A stretch of DNA of 64,000 nt, from assembly GCA_913776615.1 (NCBI GenBank), contig CAJYPK010000047.1, positions 124,001 to 188,000 of the forward strand, written 5' to 3'. The stretch comes from an uncultured Hymenobacter sp. Lineage in GTDB: Bacteria; Bacteroidota; Bacteroidia; Cytophagales; Hymenobacteraceae. This document shows positions 25,930 to 34,734 of this stretch, piece by piece. A program made the translations under genes and the position numbers. Below the pieces are notes generated by a model. That model ran no database searches, was not told the DNA's origin, and was given only the letters and a program-made list of their open reading frames with translations. Positions within the stretch are counted from its first letter, which is position 1, and the number at the start of each line of letters is the position of its first letter.

Positions 25930-27111
25930 TCAGAGCTTCTCCACTACGATGGAGCTGGCCCCGCCGCCGCCGTTGCAGATGCCGGTCACGCCGATTTTAC
26001 CGCCCTCCTGGTCGAGCACGCTCAGCAGCGTCGTCACGATGCGGGCCCCCGAAGCCCCCAGCGGGTGGCCCAGGCTCACGGCCCCGCCGTACACGTTCAC
26101 CTTGGTGCCTTCGAGGTTGAGCAGCTTGTTGTTAGCCAGCGAAACGACCGAAAATGCCTCGTTGATTTCGTAGAAATCCACGTCTTTGGCGTCCAGCCCC
26201 GCGTTTTTCAGCGCTTTGGGAATGGCCAGCGCGGGCGAGGTCGTAAACCACTCGGGCGCCTGCTCGGCATCGGCAAAGCCACGAATACGGGCCAGTGGCT
26301 TGATACCCAGCTCATCGGCTTTTTCGCGGCTCATCAGCAGCACGGCCGCCGCGCCGTCGTTGAGAGTCGAGGCGTTGGCCGCCGTCACGGTGCCCTCCTT
26401 GGTAAAGGCCGGCTTGAGGCCCGCCATTTTCTCAAACTGTACCTTGGTGTACTCCTCGTCGTCGCTCACCACGGTTTCCTTACCGCGTACCGTAATAGTC
26501 ACGGGCACAATCTCTTCCTTCTTCTTGCCGGCCTGGGCGGCGGCGGCGCTGCGCTCGTAGCTCTGGCGGGCAAAGGCATCCTGCTCCTCGCGGGTGATGC
26601 CGTAGTGGGTTGCCGTGGCGTCGGCGGCGTTGCCCATGGCGTAGTCGTGGTAGGGATCCCACAGGCCGTCGCGCACCAGGCCGTCAATCATCTGCCCGTG
26701 CCCGTACTTCGCCCCGAAGCGTGCTTTGTCGAGGTAGTAGGGCACGTTGCTCATGCTTTCCATGCCGCCGGCCAGAATCACGTCGGCCTGCCCCAGCATA
26801 ATGGCCTGGGCGCCAAACATAATGGCCTTCGAGCCCGAGGCGCACACCTTGTTCACGGTGGTGCATTCCACAGTGTCGGGCAGGCCGGCCTTCTTCGCGG
26901 CCTGCCGGGCCGGGGCCTGGCCCAGATTAGCCGAAATCACGTTGCCCATGATGACTTGCTCCACCTGCTCGGGGGCTACGCCGGCTTTGCTCAGCGCGCC
27001 TTTGAGGGCGATGGCACCCAGCTCGGTGGCCGAGAGCGAGGCCAGCGCGCCGCCGAATGAGCCGATGGGCGTACGCACGGCCGCTACGATAACTACTTCT
27101 TTTACTTGCAT
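25930..27111 (-). CDS. Acetyl-CoA acetyltransferase (thiolase)
   Basis: A thiolase that condenses or cleaves acetoacetyl-CoA. The start is ATG at 27111 (MQVKEVVIVAAVRTPIGSFGG); the upstream in-frame extension is not thiolase-like. The nucleophile is Cys90 (NKVCASGSKA), and the downstream SLGHPLGASGARI and GICNGGGGASS motifs supply the catalytic His and second Cys. At 393 residues it is full length. It is monocistronic between the DUF4157 gene and the Bat-like pair. Confidence 0.94.
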   Translation of the reverse strand: MQVKEVVIVAAVRTPIGSFGGALASLSATELGAIALKGALSKAGVAPEQVEQVIMGNVISANLGQAPARQAAKKAGLPDTVECTTVNKVCASGSKAIMFGAQAIMLGQADVILAGGMESMSNVPYYLDKARFGAKYGHGQMIDGLVRDGLWDPYHDYAMGNAADATATHYGITREEQDAFARQSYERSAAAAQAGKKKEEIVPVTITVRGKETVVSDDEEYTKVQFEKMAGLKPAFTKEGTVTAANASTLNDGAAAVLLMSREKADELGIKPLARIRGFADAEQAPEWFTTSPALAIPKALKNAGLDAKDVDFYEINEAFSVVSLANNKLLNLEGTKVNVYGGAVSLGHPLGASGARIVTTLLSVLDQEGGKIGVTGICNGGGGASSIVVEKL

Positions 27112-27242
27112 GTAAGGGTGGGGTGGGAGTGGGGAATATTCGAAAGAACTTAGCTGAACGGCCGCTAGCCCGGTCACCGGAGCTCACCAGACTAACAAAC
27201 CTTCGTTCGTACCTCAAAAGTACGACGCAGCGGCGGGCGGCC

Positions 27243-28286
27243 TTACCACGTGGGCTGGCCCGGCGCGGGCGCCGCCCCCTGGCGCGGCCGCGGGCGCTGC
27301 TGTAAATACTGCTGCTCGCTTTCGCGCAGGGCTTCCAGCAGCTGCTGGGCCTGGGCGGGCGTCAGGTTCATGGCTTTGAGGCGCTCGCGCTGGGTTTGCA
27401 GTTGTAAATCGGCCTCGGTAGCGGCTTCGGTGCCGGGGCGGCCACCGGGATTAGAGCCGATGGCGGGGCCGCCTGCGTCAGCGTTCGCATCGAGGCCGCG
27501 CTGGCGGCCGGGCGTGGTCCCGCTGGGCGTAGGTTGGCGCTCGCCCGCTCCGGGCCGGAAGCCACCGTTGCCCCCGCTGCCGGGCGCGGCGTTGGGGCGC
27601 TGGTAGTCGGGCTGGCCGCTGGCACTGGGCTGGGGGGTACCCGAGCTACCGCCCCCGGCGGCGGGGTTGGGAGTCGGGGCCTGCCCCGGGCGGTCGGTGC
27701 CCGCCCGCTCGGCTGGAGTCGGGGCCGAGCCGCCTTCGGCCTTGTCCTGCTCTTTTTCTTTGGCTGGCGCGGGCTGCTTGGGCGTACTGGCTGGCGCGTC
27801 GGCGGGCGGGGGCAGGGCGGGGTTGTCGGGCTGCTGATTGTTCAGGTACTGACTTAGTAGCTCGTAGTTATAGCGAGCGGTAGCGTTGCCAGGGTTCAGC
27901 TTGAGGGCTTGGCGCAGCAGGCCGAGCGCCTGCGCCACCTGGCCCTGGCGGCTGAGCAAGCCCGCCAGCTGCTGCCGCGCCGCGCTACCCACCAGCGCAG
28001 GTACGGCCGGCCCCAGCAGTTGGGCGTAGGTAAGCCGGGCCGCGTTCACCTGCCCGGCCCGCGCCTGGGCCTGCGCTAAGTTGAGTAACAGGGCCGGGCT
28101 GGCCCCCCGCCGGTCGGCCAGGGCCACCGCCTGTTGGTAATAATACACGGCCTCTGCGGCCCGGCCCCCGGCCAGCGCGGCCTGCCCCCGCGTCTGCGCC
28201 GCGTTGTGCTCGCGCACGTGCGTGAGCCAGCGCCAGCCCGGTAGGCCCACGCTCAGCAGAATAAAACTCAAGGCCCAGGTTTTCAT
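27243..28286 (-). CDS. TPR protein, BatE/BatC-like
   Basis: A single N-terminal membrane segment (MKTWALSFILLSVGLPGW) anchors three or more tetratricopeptide repeats (about residues 30-150: ALAGGRAAEAVYYYQQAVALAD, ALGLLRQALKLNPGNATARYNYE). A long Pro/Gly/Ala/Gln-rich low-complexity region follows (about 155-290), then a short helical end. It overlaps the VWA gene by 4 nt, so they are translationally coupled. This pairing is typical of the Bat aerotolerance operon of Bacteroidota. The usual BatA and AAA-ATPase partners are not in the window. Confidence 0.8.
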   Translation of the reverse strand: MKTWALSFILLSVGLPGWRWLTHVREHNAAQTRGQAALAGGRAAEAVYYYQQAVALADRRGASPALLLNLAQAQARAGQVNAARLTYAQLLGPAVPALVGSAARQQLAGLLSRQGQVAQALGLLRQALKLNPGNATARYNYELLSQYLNNQQPDNPALPPPADAPASTPKQPAPAKEKEQDKAEGGSAPTPAERAGTDRPGQAPTPNPAAGGGSSGTPQPSASGQPDYQRPNAAPGSGGNGGFRPGAGERQPTPSGTTPGRQRGLDANADAGGPAIGSNPGGRPGTEAATEADLQLQTQRERLKAMNLTPAQAQQLLEALRESEQQYLQQRPRPRQGAAPAPGQPTW

Positions 28287-29281
28287 AGTTCCAGGCGCAG
28301 CACGCGCACGGTGATCAGGCTGTCGAGCAGCAATAATACCAAGGCCGCCCCCAGTGGGTAGCGGTAGCGATTATCAGCCACCGCCACGGTGCGGGCCGTA
28401 GTGGCGCTGGCGGCGGGAGGCAAGTTGCGCAAGCGGGTGAGCAGCGTGGGCAAGCCGTTTTCGCGGTCGTTGAGGGAAACGTACTGGCCGCCAGTCTGGG
28501 CCGCTACCTGTAGCAACGGCGCCTCGCGCAAGCGGCTCACCACGGGGCGGCCCCGGTCGTCGCGCAGGGCGGTTCGGCCGCCCGGGGCTGGCACCGGGCC
28601 ACCGGCGGCCGTGCCCACGCCCACGGTGTACACGCGGGCCCCGGTGCGGCCCAGGGCGCGCAGCGTCGGCTCCAGGTTTTCACCAAAGTCCTCGCCGTCA
28701 CTCACGAGTACGGCCGCTACGGAGCGGGGCGGGGCCGCGCCGGGCGTGGTAGCCGGGGGCGGCCCCAGCCGGGCCAGCAGCAGTTCGAGCGGGGCGCGCA
28801 GCGTAGTAGGGCCGGCCGAGGTCAGCCGGGTGCTGAGAGTAGAAAGAAACAGTTGCAACGAAGCCTGGTCGTACGTCAGCGGGCACTGCACGTAGGCCTG
28901 CGAGCCAAAGACAATCAGCCCCAGCCGGTCGGCCGGAAAGGCGGCGGCTATTTCCTGCAGCGCCGCCTGGGTGCGCAGCAGGCGGGTGGGGGCCACGTCG
29001 GCGGCGTCCATCGAGCGCGATACGTCCACGAGCAGCCACACGTCTTGCCCGCTGCTGCGCACGGCCTGCTGGCGCACGCCCAGCGCCGGCCCCAGCCAGG
29101 CCAGCAGCAACAGCGCGCCCGCTACCAGCCGCAGGGGCAGCTTCCAAGCTAGTCGGCCCGCCCCCGCGCCCAGCCGCCGCCCCAGCCGGTGCGTGCGCCG
29201 GGCGTAGAGGGCCAGCAGGCCGCCGAGCAGCAGCAGCCCCACGGCAGCCAGGGTAAAATCGGGGTAAGCCCAGGTAAACAT
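28283..29281 (-). CDS. VWA-domain membrane protein, BatB/BatA-like
   Basis: A von Willebrand A protein with N-terminal membrane segments (about residues 8-26 and 50-66) and a C-terminal one (GAALVLLLLDSLITVRVL). The MIDAS metal site DVSRS is at 86-90, with the supporting Thr/Asp sites downstream. The ATG at 29281 is chosen because the longer frame has a Lys/Arg-rich, non-hydrophobic start. At 332 residues it matches BatA/BatB. It is coupled by a 4-nt overlap to the TPR gene, together forming a likely Bat-type pair. Confidence 0.86.
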   Translation of the reverse strand: MFTWAYPDFTLAAVGLLLLGGLLALYARRTHRLGRRLGAGAGRLAWKLPLRLVAGALLLLAWLGPALGVRQQAVRSSGQDVWLLVDVSRSMDAADVAPTRLLRTQAALQEIAAAFPADRLGLIVFGSQAYVQCPLTYDQASLQLFLSTLSTRLTSAGPTTLRAPLELLLARLGPPPATTPGAAPPRSVAAVLVSDGEDFGENLEPTLRALGRTGARVYTVGVGTAAGGPVPAPGGRTALRDDRGRPVVSRLREAPLLQVAAQTGGQYVSLNDRENGLPTLLTRLRNLPPAASATTARTVAVADNRYRYPLGAALVLLLLDSLITVRVLRLEL

Positions 29282-29422
29282 GAGTGCAAAGGACGGGCGA
29301 GCGGGGGGAAAATCAGGAAAAATCCTCCGCCCCCCGCACTGCACTAGATTACCTGACAAGGATTTGCGCTCAGCCGGGAAAGAAAGTTCTGAAAAAAAGC
29401 GAAAAGTTTTGATGCGGCCGTG

Positions 29423-29430
29423 TATATTTG
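29423..29430 (+). promoter_or_regulatory. -7 element of the tRNA-Ser gene
   Basis: TATATTTG exactly matches TAnnTTTG, 41 nt before the tRNA. Confidence 0.5.
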
Positions 29431-29471
29431 CATCCGCTAAGGCCACCAAGGCCCTGGCAAGCCACCAGCAC

Positions 29472-29559
29472 GGAGAAGTGGGTGAGTGGCTGAAACCAGT
29501 AGTTTGCTAAACTGCCGTAGCTCTAAAGGTTACCGGGGGTTCGAATCCCCCCTTCTCCG
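29472..29559 (+). tRNA. tRNA-Ser (anticodon GCU)
   Basis: An 88-nt class II tRNA. The acceptor stem GGAGAAG (29472-29478) pairs with CTTCTCC (29552-29558), with G as discriminator. The anticodon loop TTTGCTAAA gives GCU, and a long variable arm and GGTTCGAATCC T-arm are present. CCA is not encoded. Phage-type genes start directly after it, so its 3' end is the likely attachment site of the prophage. Confidence 0.93.
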
Positions 29560-29560
29560 C
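29536..29560. other. Probable attL at the tRNA-Ser 3' end
   Basis: The T-arm and acceptor 3' strand are the usual crossover site for tyrosine integrases at tRNA genes. The first prophage gene ends 80 nt on. The exact core cannot be set without the other end, which is not in the window. Confidence 0.45.
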
Positions 29561-29561
29561 T

Positions 29562-29596
29562 AAAAGCCTCTCTACTCCACGTAGAGGGGCTTTTTT
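29562..29596 (+). terminator. Rho-independent terminator after tRNA-Ser
   Basis: Arms 29562-29575 and 29581-29594 form a 14-bp stem with one G-U pair, then a T-run. It would also terminate the minus-strand late phage transcript only poorly, as the U-tract is on the plus strand. Confidence 0.75.
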
Positions 29597-29640
29597 GATG
29601 TTTTATGTGCGTGCGTATGTGCGCAATGGGTAGGATCTTA

Positions 29641-30507
29641 TTAAAATCCCACCCACTGGCGAGCAGCCAGTACATAATAAGGCGGGCGGTTTTCGTGGGC
29701 CTGCCCGCTGCCCTGTGCCTCGGTATCGGCACTTGTGTTGCCGGGCCGAGCGTTGGGGTGCCCAGCGGCAAAGCGGGTGAAATCAAGGCCACCATCACCC
29801 CCCAACTGGCTATCGGTCTTTTGGTAGTTTACCCGGTGCGTGTGAGCAGGCAGCTGCGGCACGGTAAGCGTTACCGCCTCAGCGCCGCCCGTGTTGCCGA
29901 TGGTATTATAGTCCGGCTGATTCACATCCAGTCCCGCTACGAAGCGGCCCCGTAGGTCGGCCCGCCCGTTCTGCCCATCGCAGAGCGCCCAGCCCCACGC
30001 CTCGCTACCTGGCTTCCCTACCCCGGACGCGTCATAGTCACCCGTTGCCAGCGAGGCTACCCACATCACTTCGCCAGGGCTACGCACGGCAGCCTGCTGC
30101 ACGTGTTCCCAGCGCTTACCGCCCCAGGTGTCGAGCGCGATATACTCGCCACCCGTGTAGCCAGCGTTGGCAGCCACTAGCACGGCGGGCACTTCGCGGG
30201 CACAGTACTTAGTACCGCCTGTCTCATACGGGCGCGGGTCGGAATAAACGACGGCCCCGGCCTGAAGTTGAGCGGGCAGTGTCACTCCGCTACCACCTTC
30301 ATAGCGCAGTAGCTGGCCATCAAGTAGTACGATACCGGGCGTGACGGTAGCACCGCTGGCCGGGCCGCTCACGTAGCAACCGCTCACAATAAACGCGCCT
30401 TTATTGAGGAATTGGGCCTGCATGGCTGCTAGCAATTCTTGCTGCATCACCACCAAGTCATCGTTGGCGAAGGGCCGCCCGCCGGTTTCAGCTTGTACTT
30501 GTTTCAT
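29641..30507 (-). CDS. Tail-collar fibre protein
   Basis: A phage tail fibre tip. The C-terminal half has the tail-collar signature: GWALCDGQNGRADLRGRFVAG, the LPAHTH loop and the terminal HENRPPYYVLAARQWVGF. The N-terminal half (QAETGGRPFANDDLVVMQQE...) looks like the attachment part. It is 288 residues and overlaps the upstream gene by 4 nt. It is the last gene of the late minus block, as in many contractile phages. Confidence 0.82.
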   Translation of the reverse strand: MKQVQAETGGRPFANDDLVVMQQELLAAMQAQFLNKGAFIVSGCYVSGPASGATVTPGIVLLDGQLLRYEGGSGVTLPAQLQAGAVVYSDPRPYETGGTKYCAREVPAVLVAANAGYTGGEYIALDTWGGKRWEHVQQAAVRSPGEVMWVASLATGDYDASGVGKPGSEAWGWALCDGQNGRADLRGRFVAGLDVNQPDYNTIGNTGGAEAVTLTVPQLPAHTHRVNYQKTDSQLGGDGGLDFTRFAAGHPNARPGNTSADTEAQGSGQAHENRPPYYVLAARQWVGF

Positions 30508-31010
30508 AAGTCAAAAAGTAAAACGTAGTGTTTGGTGGCCAGCTTGAAGCGGCGGATGCGGGCGTGAAGCTGATTGGTGCGCTGGGCCGTGCGCAGCAGC
30601 ACAGGCACGTGCACGGTGAAATCGGTTTGGGTGGCGAACTCGCTGTATAAGTGGGCGTAGGTCCAGGGCGGCGATTCCGCCGCGAAGAGCAGGTACTTTT
30701 CGGGCTGCTGCTCGCTGCGAAAGTTGAAATAGAGTGGCTGTAGCTCCACGTCCGAATTGTCAATGCGGATGCGGCGTAGGTCAGGATCAAAACCATCGTT
30801 GAGCGCGCCTTCCAACACGATGGTTTGCCCGTTGTAAGCCAGTTCGCGGAAGCTAGCTTCCTGGTAGGTCAGGAAATTGGCGTAGAGTTGCCGCACGGGG
30901 GCCAGCAGTGCGTAGAGCCAAGCCAGCAGGCGCGGTTTGCGCAGCAGGCTAGGCAGTAGCAGCGCGGCCAGGTAGTCGAAGTCTACGCGGTAGCGGGTCG
31001 GGCTAGGCAT
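30504..31010 (-). CDS. Putative baseplate/fibre connector (gpI position)
   Basis: Not recognised by sequence. It is 168 residues, sits between the baseplate J gene and the collar fibre, and overlaps each by a few nt. This is the place held by P2 gpI or equivalent connectors. The N-terminal DYLAALLLPSLLRKPRLLAWLYALLAPV is a strongly hydrophobic helix. Confidence 0.6.
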   Translation of the reverse strand: MPSPTRYRVDFDYLAALLLPSLLRKPRLLAWLYALLAPVRQLYANFLTYQEASFRELAYNGQTIVLEGALNDGFDPDLRRIRIDNSDVELQPLYFNFRSEQQPEKYLLFAAESPPWTYAHLYSEFATQTDFTVHVPVLLRTAQRTNQLHARIRRFKLATKHYVLLFDL

Positions 31011-31827
31011 TGGGCACGAAGGTTAAGGTGTCGGCCAGGGTAAAGCCGCTAGCATCTTCTGCCACGATGTAGCCGGCGGCGGTCTCGTAGATGCGAGTGA
31101 TGACCACCGGGGCAGCCGTGCCGGTGCGAGCGGCTACGCTGGTGAGCTGAACATCCTGTACGCCCGGTACGGCCTGGATAGCATCTTCCAATTTGGCCAG
31201 GTACACGAAACCATCGAAGGCCAGCGCCGCCAAATAGCCTTGAATAGCCGCCGATACTGCTACTTGCAGGCTGGGCACATCCAGTAGCGGGTCGTAGTAG
31301 ATGCTGGCTGTCACGCGCAGGCGGTCGGCATCGCGGCTCACCACCTCCAGCCGGGTGCCCGTGAAGCGCAGGCGGGCGAAGTAGCCCTGCACCTGCACCA
31401 GCTCAGCTGGGGCCAGGGCCGCCAGCGTGCCGGCCGCCGCGCCATCCTTGGCCACCTTGATGAAGAGCTTGCCCGTTTGGTCGTTTTCCTTCGCGGTGGC
31501 CCTGGTCACGATTTTGGCCCCCGTGGTGCCCGTCGCGTAGCCGGGTTTGCCGCTGGCTAGGATGGTGAGCGTGTCGCCAAGCTGAAATTCCAGGGCGCGC
31601 GCCGCGTACCAGCCAGGCGTACCGGCCGGGGCCGCCGCGATGGTAGTATCCACGTCAGCCCGAAAGCGGTCCCAGAGCGTTTCGAGCGCCCAGCAGCTCG
31701 CAGCCTGCACGTATTCGAGCAGTCCGTATATCGAGGTAGCACTAGGCGATGTGAGCCCGGCTAGTTCAGCGTGGGCCTGCCGCTCGGCAGCAATAGCCGC
31801 CTGAATAGTAGAAATAGAGCGAGCCAT
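31003..31827 (-). CDS. Baseplate J-like protein
   Basis: A baseplate wedge component. The C-terminal region SLQVAVSAAIQGYLAALAFDGFVYLAKLEDAIQAVPGVQDVQL is the gpJ/gp47 signature. It is 274 residues, in the usual size range for the short forms. It overlaps the downstream gene by 8 nt and abuts the upstream coiled-coil gene at 31827. Confidence 0.8.
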   Translation of the reverse strand: MARSISTIQAAIAAERQAHAELAGLTSPSATSIYGLLEYVQAASCWALETLWDRFRADVDTTIAAAPAGTPGWYAARALEFQLGDTLTILASGKPGYATGTTGAKIVTRATAKENDQTGKLFIKVAKDGAAAGTLAALAPAELVQVQGYFARLRFTGTRLEVVSRDADRLRVTASIYYDPLLDVPSLQVAVSAAIQGYLAALAFDGFVYLAKLEDAIQAVPGVQDVQLTSVAARTGTAAPVVITRIYETAAGYIVAEDASGFTLADTLTFVPNA

Positions 31828-32702
31828 CAGGACAGGGCAATAATGTTGAGAGTGCCACCCGCAGCTACAGCCAGATTTGCCACGTTTTTGATGCGGAACG
31901 TAGCCGTACCCGACGTGCGGGCGCTGGTGAGTTCGGTGGCGTCGAGACCCAGCAGGGTCAGGCCGGCCGGCTCCGCGATAGCGGTATAGTTGGCATCGGC
32001 AAAGGCTGGCGACCAGGCCACCACCACATCCACGGTCAGGCCCACGCCGATGGCTGGCACCGCCACACGGGCCGTGCGGAAACGGGCGGCGAACGCGGCC
32101 TGGGCCTGCTGCGCCGCCGTGGCGGCTGTTTGCGCCGTATCGGCCTTCGCCTGCACGAGCTGCAAGGCGGTGGCGTTATCCTCCGCCTTCTTCATGGCTG
32201 CCGCCGCCAACTCACGGGCCTGGCTGGCCGTCGCTTGCGCCGCTGCCAAGGCTGCTTCGTCGCCAGCAGCGCGCAACTCCAACGCCCTCGCCTCAGCCTG
32301 CAAGGCTACGATGTCGAGCCGATTGGCCTCCGTGGCGCTCGCTATCAGCACGTCCTTCGCTTCGAGGGCGGTCAGGCGTAGGCGGTCGGCCGCCTGGCCA
32401 GCCAGCAGCGCCTGATTGTCGGTTTGGGCAAGCTGCATTTGCGCGGTCAGCACCCGTACCTGCGTACTCTGCTGGTCGGAGCTGGTAGCCAGCGTGCTGA
32501 GTAGCGCCTGTTGCGCGACTTGCACCAGTTGGCCCGCCTGTACCTGCGCGGCCAGAGCGCGCACGGCGTAGTAGAGTGCGTAATTGCTCATTTCCCACTG
32601 CTGGCCTGCGCTCACATCCAATGTAGGATAATCCTGGCCTAGCAGGCGCATCAACAACTCATCAAGGCTCACCACACGGAAAGTATCGGATACAGGTGAC
32701 AT
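31827..32702 (-). CDS. Ala-rich coiled-coil tail protein
   Basis: Residues ~50-210 are a long Ala/Gln heptad coiled coil (AQQALLSTLA ... AATAAQQAQAAFA). A ~75-residue beta-rich C-terminal domain ending GGTLNIIALS could be a tip. It is a candidate fibre or whisker; no family is recognised. It shares its last base with the start of the baseplate J frame. Confidence 0.6.
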   Translation of the reverse strand: MSPVSDTFRVVSLDELLMRLLGQDYPTLDVSAGQQWEMSNYALYYAVRALAAQVQAGQLVQVAQQALLSTLATSSDQQSTQVRVLTAQMQLAQTDNQALLAGQAADRLRLTALEAKDVLIASATEANRLDIVALQAEARALELRAAGDEAALAAAQATASQARELAAAAMKKAEDNATALQLVQAKADTAQTAATAAQQAQAAFAARFRTARVAVPAIGVGLTVDVVVAWSPAFADANYTAIAEPAGLTLLGLDATELTSARTSGTATFRIKNVANLAVAAGGTLNIIALS

Positions 32703-32715
32703 GGCAACGGATTAG

Positions 32716-33444
32716 TTAGGGAATACGAGTAACCGTTACAGCACGCGGGCTTTCGCCTGCACTGTTTGCCGCCGTTACGTAGTATTCCACGTATAGCCCG
32801 GCTTGGTCATAAGTATCCAGGTAGTAATTGAAGGGAACGGGGCTGAGCGCCACGGTAGCGCCGTTATTCACGCGTCGGTACACGTAATACAGCGATGCGC
32901 CAGTTGAATGGTCCCAGTCTAGCCGTTGGCCCCCATTGCCAGGCACGAAATACGCGGTGAGGTTTGTAGGGGTACTGGCCGTACTGATGTTGCCCCCGTT
33001 GTTCAGCACATAGAGTTCGCCACTGGCATTGATGCCCAGTGAGCTGTCATCATAGTTCACGGTGAGTCTATCCGTGTCAGTGGTAGTGAGTCCCTGGCCG
33101 ACCCGGCTACCGCCCCGCGTGTTGGGGCTAGCAGCCGGTAAGGTGTAGCTGCCACCGCTGCCAGCTTGCGGGCGGGCATTGAATAGAAAGAGGAAGGTGC
33201 CACCAGTGAACTCGAAGAAGTCGCCGTTATCCCGGTTCACGCCCAGGTCTCCTTCCTGGCCCAACGCGTCTGGCGGCACCCCGCTGGTGTAAAAAATGCG
33301 GTTGCCCCGCGCGCGGGCTTCCAGCACGGCGATGGCGGCAATGACCTTGGCCTGAAACTGGCGCAGGGCGCTGGCTAAAATGCCTTGACCGCTGGCCAGC
33401 AGCGTGCTCATGCTCTGCGTCAGGTCGTCAATTAGCTGGGACAT
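32716..33444 (-). CDS. Tail appendage protein with FN3-like C-terminal domain
   Basis: The centre has IFYTSGVPPDALGQEGDLGVNRDNGDFFEFTGG, a motif common in phage fibre proteins. The last ~90 residues (TPTNLTAYFV...LDWDHSTGASLYYVYRR...YVTAANSAGES) read as a fibronectin type III domain. It is 242 residues. A role in host-surface adsorption is likely, by position and domain. Confidence 0.68.
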   Translation of the reverse strand: MSQLIDDLTQSMSTLLASGQGILASALRQFQAKVIAAIAVLEARARGNRIFYTSGVPPDALGQEGDLGVNRDNGDFFEFTGGTFLFLFNARPQAGSGGSYTLPAASPNTRGGSRVGQGLTTTDTDRLTVNYDDSSLGINASGELYVLNNGGNISTASTPTNLTAYFVPGNGGQRLDWDHSTGASLYYVYRRVNNGATVALSPVPFNYYLDTYDQAGLYVEYYVTAANSAGESPRAVTVTRIP

Positions 33445-33743
33445 TAGTTAAAATCTTGATTGGCGTGTGAGAAGTCGAGTAAGTCGAAGTCGGGAGTAGT
33501 CGCCGCGGGCGCCGCAACTGGTGCTCCCGTGTTTATGCGCTGGCCCCGGCCTTGGAAGTAGCTCACGATGCTGGGCTGAGCGGCCGGGCTAGTGGGCACC
33601 TCCAGCACCTGGCCAGGCGTGAGCTGGTCGGTGATGGCCAGCCCGTTGGCGTCGGCCAGGTCAAAGAGCGCCTCCACGCTGCCCAGTTCTTGTAGGACCA
33701 CGTCGAGCAGGCTCTGGCCAGCGGTGATGATCGTTTGGCTCAT
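33444..33743 (-). CDS. LysM-type tail protein (gpX-like)
   Basis: A 99-residue protein beginning with an LysM-like fold (AGQSLLDVVLQELGSVEALFDLADANG...LTPGQVLEVP). In contractile phages this is the gpX/gp53-type baseplate protein that binds peptidoglycan or the hub. It overlaps both neighbours by 1-4 nt. Confidence 0.72.
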   Translation of the reverse strand: MSQTIITAGQSLLDVVLQELGSVEALFDLADANGLAITDQLTPGQVLEVPTSPAAQPSIVSYFQGRGQRINTGAPVAAPAATTPDFDLLDFSHANQDFN

Positions 33744-34051
33744 AAGCGCACGGCGTTGAGTTTAGCAGCTGAAAGATTCGACAAGTCATTTTCCAGTACT
33801 TGGTAGCCATCGCGCTCCAGCTGCACCTGTACCTCGCGTTGCAAGGCCTGCGCCTGGGCTGGGCCGTAGGGCGCGCTCTGGTACTGGCGCAGGCCCACGC
33901 CCACGAGCGGATCGGCGCGCCACTCGCCCTGGGCCGTGAGCAGCAACAAGCTCAGGTGCTGGCCATCGCTTTCGCCCACGGCCAGATCGCCGTCGGGCGT
34001 CAAGGCCAGGTCGTAGGTGTCGTCGAGTAAAAGGTCGGTTGCGGTAGCCAT
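33740..34051 (-). CDS. GPW/gp25-type baseplate protein
   Basis: A 103-residue baseplate wedge protein. LLLTAQGEWRADPLVGVGLRQYQSAP matches the gp25/gp46 family core. It overlaps the LysM gene by 4 nt and abuts the upstream gene at 34051. Confidence 0.74.
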   Translation of the reverse strand: MATATDLLLDDTYDLALTPDGDLAVGESDGQHLSLLLLTAQGEWRADPLVGVGLRQYQSAPYGPAQAQALQREVQVQLERDGYQVLENDLSNLSAAKLNAVRL

Positions 34052-34281
34052 CAGGAAATGGTGCCGTTGGTAAGTGTACCGGTTTGGGTGGTAGCCGAGC
34101 CGGTGGTAGTCACGGTACCCGTCACGGCGCCCGAGCGGATGAGCGTGGCCATGATGCCCACCAGCTCGCGGGCGTAGTCGCGGCGCGCCTGCTGACGGCC
34201 GGCGGCCGTGCTGTCGCGGCGGGTGTCCATATCGGCCAGCAGGGCCTCCACGGCCGCTTCGGCGGTTGCGGTATCGAGCAT
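34051..34281 (-). CDS. Small hypothetical phage protein
   Basis: 76 residues, not recognised. A charged helical N-terminal half (DTATAEAAVEALLADMDTRRD) leads to a Thr/Gly-rich C-terminal end (TGTVTTTGSATTQTGTLTNG). It sits in the baseplate operon between the spike and gp25-like genes, so a baseplate role is inferred. Confidence 0.6.
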   Translation of the reverse strand: MLDTATAEAAVEALLADMDTRRDSTAAGRQQARRDYARELVGIMATLIRSGAVTGTVTTTGSATTQTGTLTNGTIS

Positions 34282-34284
34282 AGG

Positions 34285-34734
34285 TCAGGTAGTGAAAAGG
34301 GTGCCAGCCCGCTGGGCCAATTGCTGAAAATCAGGCAGGTTGATGGGTGGCCCGCTGGGGCCGGCCGGCGTGGTGACGGTCAGTTGCGTCAGCGCCGTGC
34401 ACAGGTCGGCCAGCCATTTCCCCGCGCTGTCGGTGCTGGTGCTAAGCGTGAAGGTTTCGACTTGGCTCACGCTGGCCACAAAGCAGTTGTTGGGGTCGTT
34501 GTCGATCAGGCCCACTAGCACGGGCGAGCCCACCACGGGCCAGAGCACGAAGCCCTGGGCGCTGCCGTCGTCCACGGCCCGCAGCTGCACGTCGAGCAGT
34601 TCGGGCGCGCCCTGGTCGGCGGGCTGCACGTTGCACACGGCGCGGGCGCGGTCTACGCGCAGCACCGTACCGCCCACGACTTGCGTGGGGATGCGACTAT
34701 CGATGTGGGCGGTCAGGGCATCGAAGGGCGTCAT
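34285..34734 (-). CDS. Baseplate spike-like protein (gpV/gp45 type)
   Basis: A 149-residue protein with an N-terminal OB-fold-like region (GGTVLRVDRARAVCNVQPAD...VLWPVVGSPVLVGLIDNDPNNCFV) typical of gpV/gp45 spikes. Its place next to the hub gene supports this. The short tail after the OB fold suggests a chaperone-like or truncated spike form. Confidence 0.62.
   Translation of the reverse strand: MTPFDALTAHIDSRIPTQVVGGTVLRVDRARAVCNVQPADQGAPELLDVQLRAVDDGSAQGFVLWPVVGSPVLVGLIDNDPNNCFVASVSQVETFTLSTSTDSAGKWLADLCTALTQLTVTTPAGPSGPPINLPDFQQLAQRAGTLFTT

Noticed and set aside
25888..27060. 390-codon plus-strand frame
   Set aside because: Antisense shadow of the thiolase gene.
29523..29798. Minus-strand reading frame overlapping tRNA-Ser (GEGGIRTPG end)
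   Set aside because: Antisense to the tRNA T-arm and terminator; a familiar artefact frame, not a gene.
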